Assembly: GCA_036564195.1 (NCBI GenBank)
Contig: DATCLA010000292.1
Location: 1 to 51,375 of the forward strand
Source: DATCLA01 sp036564195
GTDB taxonomy: Bacteria > Bacillota > UBA4882 > UBA8346
Reading direction: 5' to 3'
Length of the DNA: 51,375 nt
This document shows positions 34,381-42,954 of this stretch, one piece after another; the stretch's first letter is position 1, and every line of letters starts with the position of its first letter. The notes under the pieces are model-generated. The model worked only from the letters and a program-made list of their open reading frames with translations, had not been told where the DNA came from and did no database searches. Position numbers and translations under genes: made by a program.

Positions 34381-35740
34381 TCTTGGTCAGCTCCTGTGGA
34401 TAGGCTGTCGGCGGCAGTATAACCATAAACTTACTTCCCTTCCCAAACTCACTGGTAACAGTAACTTTCCCACCGCACCGTTCAATTATGTGTTTTACAA
34501 TGGACAATCCCAGCCCGGTCCCACCCATCTCCCGGGAACGGCCTTTATCAACCCGGTAAAACCGTTCAAAAATCCGCGGAATACTCTCTTTGGGAATCCC
34601 AATGCCGGTATCTTCCACATAAAAGTTAAACCCTGCTGCCGAATTAAAACAACCCACCCGGATGGTCCCGCCTTCCGGCGTGTATTTGACGGCGTTATCC
34701 AACAAATTAATGATGACTTCCCGGAGTAGTTCCTCATCAGCGATAATCCGGTCAACCTTAATTTCTGTAACCAAGTTCAGTTTTTTATCTTGGACCCGGC
34801 TTTCCATTGAAAAGATAATCGAATCAACTAGTTCTTTCAGGTTTACCTCCCTTTGCTTCACTTCCATCTGTCCGCTTTCAATTTTGGAGATATCCAGCAA
34901 GTCGTGGATTAGGTAGTTTAGCCGTTCTGCCTCCTGATAAATGATGGTAATAAATTTTTTGGTAGTATCCCGATCTTCGATGGCACCGTCCAAAAGCGTT
35001 TCCACAAAGCCTTTAATCGAAGTAAGAGGAGTTTTTAATTCATGGGATACATTAGCGACAAAATCACGGCGCATCGTCTCCAACTGACGCAGTTTGGTAT
35101 AATCGCCAATCACGGCAACCACTCCGCGAATTTCTTCATTATAATCATCCCGGATCGGGGCTAAACGTAAATTCAACACTTTTTCAGGCTCTCCCGGCCA
35201 GATAATCTCTTTTTGTAACGGATAACCCTTTACGTAAATTTGATGAAAGATGTCTCCCAATTCGGAATTGGGAAACACTTTATAAGGAAATTCCCCCACT
35301 CCTTCACCGGGATTGAGACCGAATAATTCCGCCGCCGCCGGATTAATTATGCTAATTCGGCCGGTTATTTCCGTGGCCACGACTCCTTCGGACATACTGG
35401 TCAAAATGGCTTGAATCTCTTCCATGCGGCCATGGAGGGAACTGAGTTTACTGGTATGGGCCCGTTCCAACCGTTCCAGGTTTTTAGCGAGCAAGCCGAA
35501 AATATCGGTCCGGCGCACCAAGCGAGAGCGTATCGGAGTACCTTGCCGGATATTTTCTAAAAATTCGTATAATTCATTGATAGGAGTGGCCAGCCAACGA
35601 AAGATAAACCAGCCAATCGCCAGAAACCAAACAAATACAAAGAAGATGAAATCATAATTACCTGCGATTAATCCGGCCAATAAAAATGGCAAAAAAAGAA
35701 GGAGGAGCAAGCCTCCCAATTGCCAAATTAATTTGCCCAT
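34364..35740 (-). CDS. phoR: PhoR-like sensor histidine kinase
   Basis: 458 residues: two adjacent TM helices (about 7-27 and 30-48) with almost no extracytoplasmic loop, a HAMP-like segment (50-100), a PAS domain (about 105-215), HisKA with the phosphorylated His in NVSHELKTPLTSIKGF, and HATPase with N-box NLLDNAVKYT, VEDTGIGIP and GGTGLGLSIVKH. The lack of a periplasmic sensor resembles PhoR enzymes that read the Pst/PhoU system. Phosphate sensing is an inference; the class is shared by other kinases. It begins 3 bases after phoP stops. Confidence 0.88.
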   Translation of the reverse strand: MGKLIWQLGGLLLLLFLPFLLAGLIAGNYDFIFFVFVWFLAIGWFIFRWLATPINELYEFLENIRQGTPIRSRLVRRTDIFGLLAKNLERLERAHTSKLSSLHGRMEEIQAILTSMSEGVVATEITGRISIINPAAAELFGLNPGEGVGEFPYKVFPNSELGDIFHQIYVKGYPLQKEIIWPGEPEKVLNLRLAPIRDDYNEEIRGVVAVIGDYTKLRQLETMRRDFVANVSHELKTPLTSIKGFVETLLDGAIEDRDTTKKFITIIYQEAERLNYLIHDLLDISKIESGQMEVKQREVNLKELVDSIIFSMESRVQDKKLNLVTEIKVDRIIADEELLREVIINLLDNAVKYTPEGGTIRVGCFNSAAGFNFYVEDTGIGIPKESIPRIFERFYRVDKGRSREMGGTGLGLSIVKHIIERCGGKVTVTSEFGKGSKFMVILPPTAYPQELTKNDPVE

Positions 35741-35743
35741 CCG

Positions 35744-36442
35744 TCACTCACCTCGAAAACGGTAGCCGACCCCACGGACAGTTTCCAGATAGACCGGATT
35801 GGCTGGATCCACTTCAATTTTCTGCCGCAAGCGACGCACATGGACATCAACGGTTCGGGTATCGCCAAAATATTCATAACCCCACAGATGTTCCAGTAAA
35901 AATTCACGGGTAAAAGCTCTTCCCGGATTTAACAAGAGTAGTTTTAAGAAGTCAAATTCTTTCGGTGTCAGTTCGACTTCGATATTGCGGACACGCACCA
36001 AGTGTTGCCGGAGGTCCATTTTAATATCACCGATCTCAATCACTTCAACCTCTTCTTCTTCGCCAAGATTGCCACTGCGCCTGAGTACTGCTCTGATTCT
36101 AGCCACCAGTTCCCGAGGGGAAAATGGTTTGGTAACATAGTCATCGGCACCCATTTCTAAGCCCAAAACCCGGTCGGCTTCTTCACTTTTAGCCGTGAGA
36201 ATAATGATGGGAATATTCCTGGTCTGGGCATCAAGCCGCATTTGTTTGCAGACAGTAATCCCATCCAATTCCGGTAACATCAGATCTAAGATTACCAAGT
36301 CCGGTAGTTCCTGACGGACCAGTTCCAAACCTTTCTTTCCGTTATTTGCAGAAATAGTGTGATAACCTTCCCGGTCTAAATTATACTTAACCAATTCCAC
36401 AATATTCGCTTCATCTTCAATGATTGCAATTGTTGCAGGCAT
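35744..36442 (-). CDS. phoP: PhoP-like OmpR-family response regulator
   Basis: 232 residues: receiver domain with acidic pocket IIEDE, phosphoacceptor Asp in VILDLMLPELDG, Thr in ILTAKSEE and Lys in DDYVTKPFSPREL; then a winged-helix OmpR/PhoB domain ending RTVDVHVRRLRQKIE and VRGVGYRFRGE. The ATG at 36442 has a perfect AGGAGG 7 bases upstream; the frame extends 6 codons further without a site. It is the first gene of the phoPR-rluB-orf-mreB run. Confidence 0.93.
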   Translation of the reverse strand: MPATIAIIEDEANIVELVKYNLDREGYHTISANNGKKGLELVRQELPDLVILDLMLPELDGITVCKQMRLDAQTRNIPIIILTAKSEEADRVLGLEMGADDYVTKPFSPRELVARIRAVLRRSGNLGEEEEVEVIEIGDIKMDLRQHLVRVRNIEVELTPKEFDFLKLLLLNPGRAFTREFLLEHLWGYEYFGDTRTVDVHVRRLRQKIEVDPANPVYLETVRGVGYRFRGE

Positions 36443-36576
36443 AAGACAACCTCCTATCAATTAATTATATTAAAAGCCAACATATTTAAGTAATTTCCGA
36501 AAATTAAAAGCCAATCTGTTAAAAAATATTAAACACTATCATTATATCAAAAATAATATCCAATACACAATAGCTA

Positions 36577-36613
36577 CAAAAACTAAATCAGCCAACGTTT
36601 AAACGTGGCTGAT
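36577..36613 (-). terminator. Intrinsic terminator of lysA
   Basis: ATCAGCC / GGCTGAT arms enclose the self-complementary ACGTTTAAACGT. On the minus strand TTTAGTTTTTG follows. It lies 16 bases after the lysA stop. Confidence 0.85.
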
Positions 36614-36628
36614 CTAATCCTGTAACTT

Positions 36629-37879
36629 TCAATCGTCAGTAAAATTTAAGGTGGCGAAATAATCTTCCGGAGTCTCCGCACGGCGAATCATCCGTACGGA
36701 ACCGTCCGGCTTTAGCAGTAGTTCTGCTGAGCGCAATTTACCGTTATAATTGAATCCCATGGCGTGTCCGTGGGCGCCGGTGTCATGAATCACAATCAAA
36801 TCGCCGCACTCAATCCTCGGCAACAGCCGGTCAATGGCGAACTTGTCATTGTTCTCGCATAAGGATCCGGTGACATCATACATATGGTCCAAGGGCCAGT
36901 CTTCTTTTCCCAACACTGAAATATGATGATAAGAACCGTACATCCCCGGCCGCATCAGATTGGCCATACAGGCGTCTAAACCGACGTAATTTTTATAAGT
37001 TTCTTTCTTATGGAGCACGGTAGCAACCAGATACCCAAAAGGCCCTGTAATCATCCTGCCATTCTCCATATAAATCTTCAGCGGCGCTAATCCGGCTGCT
37101 ACGATCAACTTCTCGTAAAGGCTGCGAATTCCCTGCGAAAGCTGGTTTAGATCCACCGCATTCTGCTCCGGGCGGTAAGGGATCCCGATTCCGCCGCCCA
37201 GATTGACAAATTCAAAATTAATCCCAAGTTCTCTTGAGATTTCTATTACCAGTTCAAACAGGATTTTGGCAGTCTCTATAAAATAGTTGGGATCAAGTTC
37301 ATTCGAAGCTACCATCGTATGGAGGCCGAACCGCTTAACCCCTTTGGCTTGCATTATTTTATAAGCCTCAAACAGCTGTGGCTTAGTCAGGCCATATTTA
37401 GCCTCTTCCGGGGTACCGATAATTGCATTACCTTTCTTTAACGGCCCCGGATTGTAACGAAAACAGATTAGTTCCGGGATTCCGGCAGCCGCTTCCAGAT
37501 AGGGAATGTGACTGATGTCATCTAAATTAATGATGGCACCCATGGCAAAGGCTTTCTGAAATTCCTGAGCCGGGGTGTCATTAGAGGTGAACATAATTTC
37601 TTCACCGCTTAAACCTACCCGTTCCGTTAAGAGCAACTCAGTCAAGGAACTGCAATCGGTCCCAAAACCTTCTTCTTTCAAAATCTCCAAAATTGCCGGA
37701 TTAGGAGTAGCCTTGACCGCAAAGTATTCCTTAAACCCGGGTGCCCAGCTAAAAGCGGCAGTAAGCCGACGGGCATTATCACGGATCCCCTGCTCATCGT
37801 AGATATGAAACGGAGTCGGATATTTGGTAATAACCGCTTCGATTTGTTCTTTTGTAAACGGTACAGTCTTAGGCGTCAT
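36629..37879 (-). CDS. lysA: Diaminopimelate decarboxylase
   Basis: Fold-III PLP enzyme, 416 residues, making lysine from meso-diaminopimelate. The PLP lysine is in YFAVKATPNP, the phosphate loop is VNLGGGIGIPYRP, and the C-terminal substrate cysteine region is GSLCENNDKF, followed by DTGAHGHAMGFNYNG. It is of the longer lineage seen in Clostridia rather than the classical Bacillus type. It is separate from the dap operon at 42-47 kb and has its own terminator; I see no riboswitch upstream. GGAGGAG precedes the ATG. Confidence 0.93.
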   Translation of the reverse strand: MTPKTVPFTKEQIEAVITKYPTPFHIYDEQGIRDNARRLTAAFSWAPGFKEYFAVKATPNPAILEILKEEGFGTDCSSLTELLLTERVGLSGEEIMFTSNDTPAQEFQKAFAMGAIINLDDISHIPYLEAAAGIPELICFRYNPGPLKKGNAIIGTPEEAKYGLTKPQLFEAYKIMQAKGVKRFGLHTMVASNELDPNYFIETAKILFELVIEISRELGINFEFVNLGGGIGIPYRPEQNAVDLNQLSQGIRSLYEKLIVAAGLAPLKIYMENGRMITGPFGYLVATVLHKKETYKNYVGLDACMANLMRPGMYGSYHHISVLGKEDWPLDHMYDVTGSLCENNDKFAIDRLLPRIECGDLIVIHDTGAHGHAMGFNYNGKLRSAELLLKPDGSVRMIRRAETPEDYFATLNFTDD

Positions 37880-38099
37880 ATTACTCCTCCAAAATACCGG
37901 TAACCCACTATTGTGGGGATTACTAGCTAAGTAACAGCAAGAATAGGTTAATTCGGATTAAACTCAGGTTTACATCAGATTACAGTTTGTAATTATATTA
38001 TGAGCGAAACAATAAATCAATCTATTTAACAGATTGTTAAGTTTCGATTAAATGAAGGAATTTCTTAGAATAATCCTGCCCAACCGGACTTCTGAATTA

Positions 38100-38127
38100 A
38101 CCAGGACAAAAGCATATTCATAGTATA
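38100..38127 (+). promoter_or_regulatory. Candidate sigma-K-like promoter upstream of the 268-residue gene
   Basis: AC at 38100-38101, 17 bases, then CATAGTATA (38119-38127), fitting the mother-cell sigma-K pattern AC-N17-CATANNNTA. An overlapping sigma-A reading (AGGACA-N17-TATACT at 38103-38131) is also possible. The neighbouring gene at 39138 has the same AC-N17-CATANNNTA layout. Confidence 0.35.
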
Positions 38128-38215
38128 TACTGTTAACCAAAAACATCAGGAGATTTAAATTTCAGCAAGGCAACTGCCTGGCTTTAACCTTACCGGTTAA
38201 TTTAGGGAGAATATT

Positions 38216-39022
38216 TTGAGGAGGCCACTAATTATCATGGGGATACTTAAATTAAATCCAGTCATAACTTTGGAACAAATCCGAAGCATTTTTCAGTCAG
38301 CACCGCCGAAAAGTTCCGGTCACCAAAGAATTAACAGTTTAATTGGGCAAACAATCACTGACTTGCACAACCGTGACTTTAAGAAAGCAGCTGTCCAAAT
38401 CCTGCTACTGGAATCTGATCTGAAGGCAAACAGCCATAAATACCTTCCCACCTATCAAGCACAGCAACTGATCAGTTGCTGCCAACGGTTGCGCCGAATG
38501 TTCCGGGAAACTTACGGCGTCTTCATTCCTCTTCCTTCCTACCAAAATCGGCGGTTATCAAGCCAGTTACAGCCGTTTCCTCCGGCAGCGGTGATCCGGG
38601 ACCATTCCAGCTACTATAAGGCTTTATTGGCCCCGGCCGGCCAGGATTGGAAAGGGGGTTCCAGAAAACCAGCCGTTTCTTTGGATAAGAGTAAAAAACA
38701 ACCGCCACAGGCCGAAAGGATCCCGGTAACCGCGGTCACCGGACAGCAGCTGGATTCGGCAGATGAAGGATCAACTATGGTAAATCACAATGAACAACTG
38801 ACCCGCTCACCCCAAAAGAGGATTATTAACCGGCCCCGGCTGCCCCGGTTCCCGTCCGGAGTTAATGTAACTGTAGTTATGACCAACGGCGACTTCGTAT
38901 GTGGGGAATGGTTTTATGAAAAAGATGGTTTTCTAAAGCTTAAACTCTCCGCAGACTCAAAACTGCACCGTCTCGGCCAAATTGTCTATCTTAACAGTGC
39001 TCAGATTGTTTCAATCTCCTGA
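38216..39022 (+). CDS. Hypothetical protein with C-terminal Sm-like/DUF2642-like barrel
   Basis: 268 residues with no full-length match I recognise. An N-terminal helical region (about 1-110, with QRINSLIGQTITDLHNRDFKKAAVQILLLE) is followed by a Pro/Gln/Ser-rich linker (about 115-210). The last 55 residues, VNVTVVMTNGDFVCGEWFYEKDGF to VYLNSAQIVSIS, have the strand pattern of small Sm-like barrels such as DUF2642/CotB-type spore-coat domains. The start is uncertain: TTG 38216 follows GGGAG, while ATG 38237 lies 12 bases after GAGGAGG. It is on the plus strand with a similar small protein just downstream. Confidence 0.8.
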   Translation: MRRPLIIMGILKLNPVITLEQIRSIFQSAPPKSSGHQRINSLIGQTITDLHNRDFKKAAVQILLLESDLKANSHKYLPTYQAQQLISCCQRLRRMFRETYGVFIPLPSYQNRRLSSQLQPFPPAAVIRDHSSYYKALLAPAGQDWKGGSRKPAVSLDKSKKQPPQAERIPVTAVTGQQLDSADEGSTMVNHNEQLTRSPQKRIINRPRLPRFPSGVNVTVVMTNGDFVCGEWFYEKDGFLKLKLSADSKLHRLGQIVYLNSAQIVSIS

Positions 39023-39087
39023 AGAATCGCCCGCAACATTTATAAAAAGCCTACCAACCGCAGCGGGAATATGCCGAAAGCATTATC

Positions 39088-39115
39088 ACTCCCAAGCCAA
39101 TGATTTCATAGACTA
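39088..39115 (+). promoter_or_regulatory. Candidate sigma-K-like promoter upstream of the 58-residue gene
   Basis: AC (39088-39089), 17 bases, CATAGACTA (39107-39115), the same layout as at 38100. The predicted transcript would start near 39121, leaving a leader of under 20 bases that holds GAAAGGAGGG. Confidence 0.35.
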
Positions 39116-39137
39116 ATGGTGAAAGGAGGGAGAGATA

Positions 39138-39314
39138 ATGGCAGCTATCCCGTTTGATTTAGTTCCTGGTGTTGATTATACACTTACCCTTGTATTTGGT
39201 GGTACGGTAACCGGAACGTTCATTAGAGTTGAGGACGGTGCTTTAGTTTTTAACGTAGGCGGTGTTCAAACCCAATTTAATCCTGATTTGATTGTCAGTG
39301 TTGCTCTGGCCTAA
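39138..39314 (+). CDS. Small beta-barrel protein (58 residues), DUF2642-like
   Basis: The gene has a near-perfect GAAAGGAGGG site 7 bases before its ATG. The product begins MAAIPFDLVPGVDYTLTLVF and continues GGTVTGTFIRVEDGALVFN to SVALA, with alternating hydrophobic strands and no charged helices. The pattern 'LTLVFGGTVTGTFIRVEDGALVFNV' in outline resembles Sm-like DUF2642 or coat-type barrels and the C-terminal domain of the gene upstream. It has a hairpin terminator downstream. Function unknown; a spore-coat role is a guess from the fold and the sigma-K-like promoter. Confidence 0.8.
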   Translation: MAAIPFDLVPGVDYTLTLVFGGTVTGTFIRVEDGALVFNVGGVQTQFNPDLIVSVALA

Positions 39315-39352
39315 CTGTGAAATTGAAAATTAAATTAATCTGAATATAAAAT

Positions 39353-39390
39353 GAGGTCACCCGTTCTTTGGATGACCTCTACATTTAAAA
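39353..39390 (+). terminator. Hairpin terminator after the 58-residue gene
   Basis: GAGGTCA (39353-39359) pairs with TGACCTC (39373-39379). The following T-run is weak (TACATTT), so strength is uncertain. Confidence 0.6.
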
Positions 39391-39498
39391 GCACCAAAGC
39401 TAATAACCAAAGATTTTGGGAATAATCGTCCTTCCCGGAAAGCCAAACTAATACTGTTGGCCGGTAAAACACGGTTCAAACGAGGAATTCAATCGAAC

Positions 39499-40449
39499 AT
39501 GATCATTCGTCTGGGGTATGTAGCCAATGCCTTACGGTTAGAAAAAGCGACTCCCTCCGGGACTGTTACCTATAAAGCTATCAGTAAAATACCGGCTTAT
39601 CAGGATCGGGTTAGCCGGTTAACCCGAATCGCCTTAAAAAACTTAGAAAATACTCTCAGAATCTTAAAAGCCAATTCTTTTGACAAGATTCAAGTATACC
39701 GTTTTACCTCAAAATTAGTCCCTTTAGTTACCCATCCTGCCTTTTGTAGCTGGGACTTTCGTAGCGATCTGTCAGAAGCATTTCAGCGCGTCGGTGACTT
39801 CGTCAAGGAAAACCGGATGCGAGTCAGTCTGCACCCCGATCATTTCACTTTATTAAACAGCCCTACGCCGGAAGTGCTCCAAGCCGCGCTCCGGGATTTA
39901 GATTATCATACCGATCTGCTGGAAGCGATGGGTTTGGATAATTCAGCTAAACTGGTAATCCATGTGGGTGGCAGATATCACGACCGCAACCAGGCACTGG
40001 CCCGATTTAAAGAGCAGTTTTCCCGGTTACCGCAGCGGATTAAAGATCGTCTCACCCTTGAAAATGACGACCGGTGCTTCACTGCCGCCGAAGTGTTACA
40101 ACTTACTAAAGAAATCGGCATTCCGATGGTCCTGGACATCCACCACCACCAAATACTTAACAACGGTGAACCTTTGGCTAAACTGCTACCGGAGGTATTT
40201 GCCACCTGGAAAGGGCTGCCGCCAAAAGTCCACATCTCCAGTCCCCGGGATGAAAACAACCCCCGCTACCATGCAGACTTTATCTGTGCGACCACGGTTG
40301 CAAATTTGATCCGCTTAACTCAAAACCTCGGGCAAAATTTTGATATTATGATCGAGGCCAAAAAGAAAGACCTGGCCCTCTTCAAACTTGGGGATGACTT
40401 ACGCCAACGTGGGTTCAATTTGCCGGACCCCGGGCGGATCAGCCTGTGA
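39499..40449 (+). CDS. uvsE: UV damage endonuclease UvsE/UvdE
   Basis: A 316-residue TIM-barrel endonuclease that nicks DNA 5' of UV photoproducts. The family start RLGYVANAL is followed by metal-ligand regions VSLHPDHFTLLNS, LVIHVGGRYHD, LTLENDDRCFT (Glu-Asn-Asp), VLDIHHHQILN, VHISSPRDE, HADFI and IMIEAKKKDLALFKL. ATG 39499 fits the conserved N-terminus; the frame opens upstream at TTG 39457. GAGG lies 13 bases upstream. UvsE is common in spore-formers and fits UV repair during germination. It is on the plus strand after the small-barrel genes. Confidence 0.95.
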   Translation: MIIRLGYVANALRLEKATPSGTVTYKAISKIPAYQDRVSRLTRIALKNLENTLRILKANSFDKIQVYRFTSKLVPLVTHPAFCSWDFRSDLSEAFQRVGDFVKENRMRVSLHPDHFTLLNSPTPEVLQAALRDLDYHTDLLEAMGLDNSAKLVIHVGGRYHDRNQALARFKEQFSRLPQRIKDRLTLENDDRCFTAAEVLQLTKEIGIPMVLDIHHHQILNNGEPLAKLLPEVFATWKGLPPKVHISSPRDENNPRYHADFICATTVANLIRLTQNLGQNFDIMIEAKKKDLALFKLGDDLRQRGFNLPDPGRISL

Positions 40450-40482
40450 TTTAAAATCGTAAAGCAGTTAAGCTGATCTTCT

Positions 40483-41331
40483 CTATAACCTGCAGGTCTT
40501 CAGTTCCGTGACAATAATCCCCCGGGCGCCGCCGGCTTTTAAACTTTCAATTACTTGATAGAGCTCCTCGGTCTTTACCATCGCTTTTACGGCAAACCAA
40601 TCCTTCTTACTCAGTGGAGCAATAGTCGGAGACTCGATCCCCGGTGTAATCCTACAGGCTACTTCCAGAGCGGCCCCGGGAATATCGTATTCCACCATCA
40701 CATATTGCCGGGCCAGTAAAATCCCATTAATCCGTTGAATAAATGCCTGTACTTCAGGATTGGCAGCGGCCTCTTGACAACGGGCAGCCAAAACTCCTTC
40801 CGACTCCAAAAGCGGTGTCCCGATCTTCACCAGACCGGCCTGCTCTAAAGTTCGTCCCGATTGCACCACATCGGCAATGACATCAGCCACACCCAACCGA
40901 ATCGCGATCTCCACCGCTCCGTCCAACCGGACGATCTTGGCAGTCACTCCTTTTCGGGCCAGGTCTTTGGCGACAATCCCCGGGTAGGAAGTGGCAATGC
41001 GCTGACCGGCTAAATTGTCTACCGTAATCCCGCTCTCCCGGGCTACCGCATAGTAAAATTTGGACTTGGCGAACCCTAAAGCCAATAACTCGACAACAGA
41101 AACTTCACTGTCAGAAAGCAGATCCCGGCCGGTAATCCCCAGATCAATGATGCCCCGGCCCACATAAGTAGCAATATCGCGGGGACGGATAAAATAGAAA
41201 TTAATCCCGTTCTTAGAGTCGCAGGTAATCAGTTCCCGACCGCCCGGTTTACAAGTATAACCAGCTTCCTGCAGCAAAAGCAAAGCAGGTTCAGCCAGTT
41301 GGCCTTTGTTAGGGATTGCTACTTTTAACAT
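40483..41331 (-). CDS. hisG: ATP phosphoribosyltransferase, long form
   Basis: First enzyme of histidine synthesis, joining ATP and PRPP; 282 residues. The N-terminal VAIPNKGQL, DLGITGRDLL, and the PRPP loop in the DGAVEIAIRLGVADVIADV region are typical. The C-terminal 75 residues (KKDWFAVKAMVKTEELYQVIESLKAGGARGIIV) form the regulatory ACT-like domain that binds histidine, so no HisZ is needed. AAAGGAG precedes the ATG. It is paired with hisE 27 bases upstream; the other his genes are not in this window. Confidence 0.95.
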   Translation of the reverse strand: MLKVAIPNKGQLAEPALLLLQEAGYTCKPGGRELITCDSKNGINFYFIRPRDIATYVGRGIIDLGITGRDLLSDSEVSVVELLALGFAKSKFYYAVARESGITVDNLAGQRIATSYPGIVAKDLARKGVTAKIVRLDGAVEIAIRLGVADVIADVVQSGRTLEQAGLVKIGTPLLESEGVLAARCQEAAANPEVQAFIQRINGILLARQYVMVEYDIPGAALEVACRITPGIESPTIAPLSKKDWFAVKAMVKTEELYQVIESLKAGGARGIIVTELKTCRL

Positions 41332-41358
41332 CGGCAGTTACTCCTTTGCTGAAAATGA

Positions 41359-41622
41359 TTATAAATACCTATAGATATCTTCCAACTTCAAACCACAGGC
41401 CAACATCATCACCTGAAGGTGGTATAACAGTTGCGCGATCTCCGCAGCCGTCTTCTCTTTACCCTCGTACTCAGCAGCAATCCAGACTTCACCGGCCTCC
41501 TCTGCCAATTTTTTCCCGATAAAGTGCACTCCTTTTTCCAGCTCTTTCACGGTTCCGGAATTTGGATCCTGATTGGCCACTTTTAACTGCAATTCGGCAA
41601 ATAGTTGGTCGAATGTTTTCAT
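41359..41622 (-). CDS. hisE: Phosphoribosyl-ATP pyrophosphatase
   Basis: Second enzyme of histidine synthesis, a stand-alone all-helical MazG-like protein of 87 residues. Motifs EKGVHFIGKKLAEEAGEVWIAA and AAEIAQLLYHLQVMM carry the acidic magnesium ligands (EEAGE and ExxQ). HisI, with which it is often fused, is not present here. It has an AAGAAGGATG site, then ATG. hisE precedes hisG in a two-gene unit. Confidence 0.95.
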   Translation of the reverse strand: MKTFDQLFAELQLKVANQDPNSGTVKELEKGVHFIGKKLAEEAGEVWIAAEYEGKEKTAAEIAQLLYHLQVMMLACGLKLEDIYRYL

Positions 41623-41726
41623 AAATTAACTCATCCTTCTTTTAAATCTGCACTACCAGGATTATTTGACAAGACGGAAACAATACCCTTTTTTCATATT
41701 TAACTTTTAAACATTTCTAAAAATCG

Positions 41727-41763
41727 AAAAAAGTTTGCCGCTTACAGTTTAGGCAAACTTTTT
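41727..41763. terminator. Bidirectional terminator between dapA and hisE
   Basis: GTTTGCC / GGCAAAC extended by complementary A- and T-runs on both sides; 12-base loop. It is suitably placed to end the dap/dpa operon transcript on the minus strand. Confidence 0.8.
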
Positions 41764-41853
41764 CCATCTTATTAAGAATAGCACCGCCAGGCAGTCAACG
41801 CTGCCCCGGTATTTTGTTTTAGTCTGGTCTGCTTTGATTTCTAAGTAAGCCAA

Positions 41854-41934
41854 GGAATTGCATAATTCTGATTTAAACTTTGGCTCACAATATATTGAGC
41901 GAAAAAAGTTTTATTAAGATAATTATGCAATTCC
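41854..41934 (+). repeat. Palindromic repeat, internally deleted copy (81 bp)
   Basis: Perfect 14-bp terminal inverted repeats GGAATTGCATAATT and AATTATGCAATTCC. The left inner arm CTTTGGCTCACAATATATTG is present, but the complementary right arm and the GATACATCCGG loop are missing, so it is a deletion derivative of the 112-bp form. It lies between dapA and its terminator. Confidence 0.8.
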
Positions 41935-41995
41935 CGCAATTGAATGTACTGTTGTCAGAGAGCTTACTCCCCCAACTGGAGCTTTCCGGGCGAAA

Positions 41996-42877
41996 TCACA
42001 ATACTCCCAGATCAACCAATACTTCCCGCAGTTTGGCTGTTTCCTGGTCAGTAGCTTCAACCAATGGCAGCCGCAATCCCCCTACTTTCCAGCCGATCAA
42101 GTTACACGCTGCCTTGACCATAATCGGATTGGTAGTCATAAAAAGCGCCCGGAATAAGGGCCCCAGTTCGGCATTGAGCCGGTGGGCCGAGGTTAAGTCA
42201 CCTTGTTCAAAGTCAATGATCATCTCTTTAATCTTCCGCCCGGCAATATGACTGGCCACGCTAATCACTCCGGTACCGCCCACACTTAAGACTGGCAGGG
42301 TCAGTGCATCATCACCGCTATAGATTAGAAAATCCTTGGAAACCAGCTCATAAATCTGACTGACTTGCGCCAGATTGCCGGAGGCTTCCTTCACTGCGAC
42401 AATATTAGCCACCTCCGCTAAACGGCTCAGCGTTGCCGGAGTAAGATTGACCCCGGTCCGGCTGGGAATATTATAGATAATCACCGGTAAGGAAGTAACC
42501 CCGGCTATGGTCTTAAAATGCTGGTAAAGGCCTTCCTGGGACGGTTTGTTGTAATAAGGAGCCACCAACATGATTCCGTCAACTCCGGTCTGTTCGGCTT
42601 CCTTGGTCAACTCCATGCTGGTGGCAGTATCATAGCTTCCTGTACCGGCAATTACCGTTGCCTTACTGCCAATGGCCTCAACTACCGCTTTAAACAGGGC
42701 TAACTTCTCTTTTTTGGATAAGGTTGGAGACTCCCCGGTTGTACCTGCTACTACTACTCCATCGGAACCGGACGCAATCAACTTTGCCGCTAGCTCTTGG
42801 GCTGCTGCCAGGTCCACCTCTAGGTTTGGGGTAAACGGGGTTACCATTGCTGTTAATAGTTTTCCAAATTTAACCAT
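41996..42877 (-). CDS. dapA: 4-hydroxy-tetrahydrodipicolinate synthase
   Basis: Condenses pyruvate with aspartate semialdehyde, the branch point to diaminopimelate, lysine and dipicolinate; 293 residues. The Schiff-base lysine is in IVAVKEASGNL, TGESPTLS is the conserved N-terminal loop, and YNIPSRTGVNL carries the catalytic Tyr and Arg. ATG 42877 follows AAGGAGG by 7 bases; the frame extends 20 codons further without a site. It is the last gene of the riboswitch-controlled dapB-dpaA-dpaB-lysC-dapA operon. Confidence 0.96.
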   Translation of the reverse strand: MVKFGKLLTAMVTPFTPNLEVDLAAAQELAAKLIASGSDGVVVAGTTGESPTLSKKEKLALFKAVVEAIGSKATVIAGTGSYDTATSMELTKEAEQTGVDGIMLVAPYYNKPSQEGLYQHFKTIAGVTSLPVIIYNIPSRTGVNLTPATLSRLAEVANIVAVKEASGNLAQVSQIYELVSKDFLIYSGDDALTLPVLSVGGTGVISVASHIAGRKIKEMIIDFEQGDLTSAHRLNAELGPLFRALFMTTNPIMVKAACNLIGWKVGGLRLPLVEATDQETAKLREVLVDLGVL

Positions 42878-42954
42878 AGTTATTCCTCCTTTTTTATTAC
42901 AAATAAGAATCGATCTTTTGCAGCTATTCGGTTTCAAAGCAATGACTTAACCTA

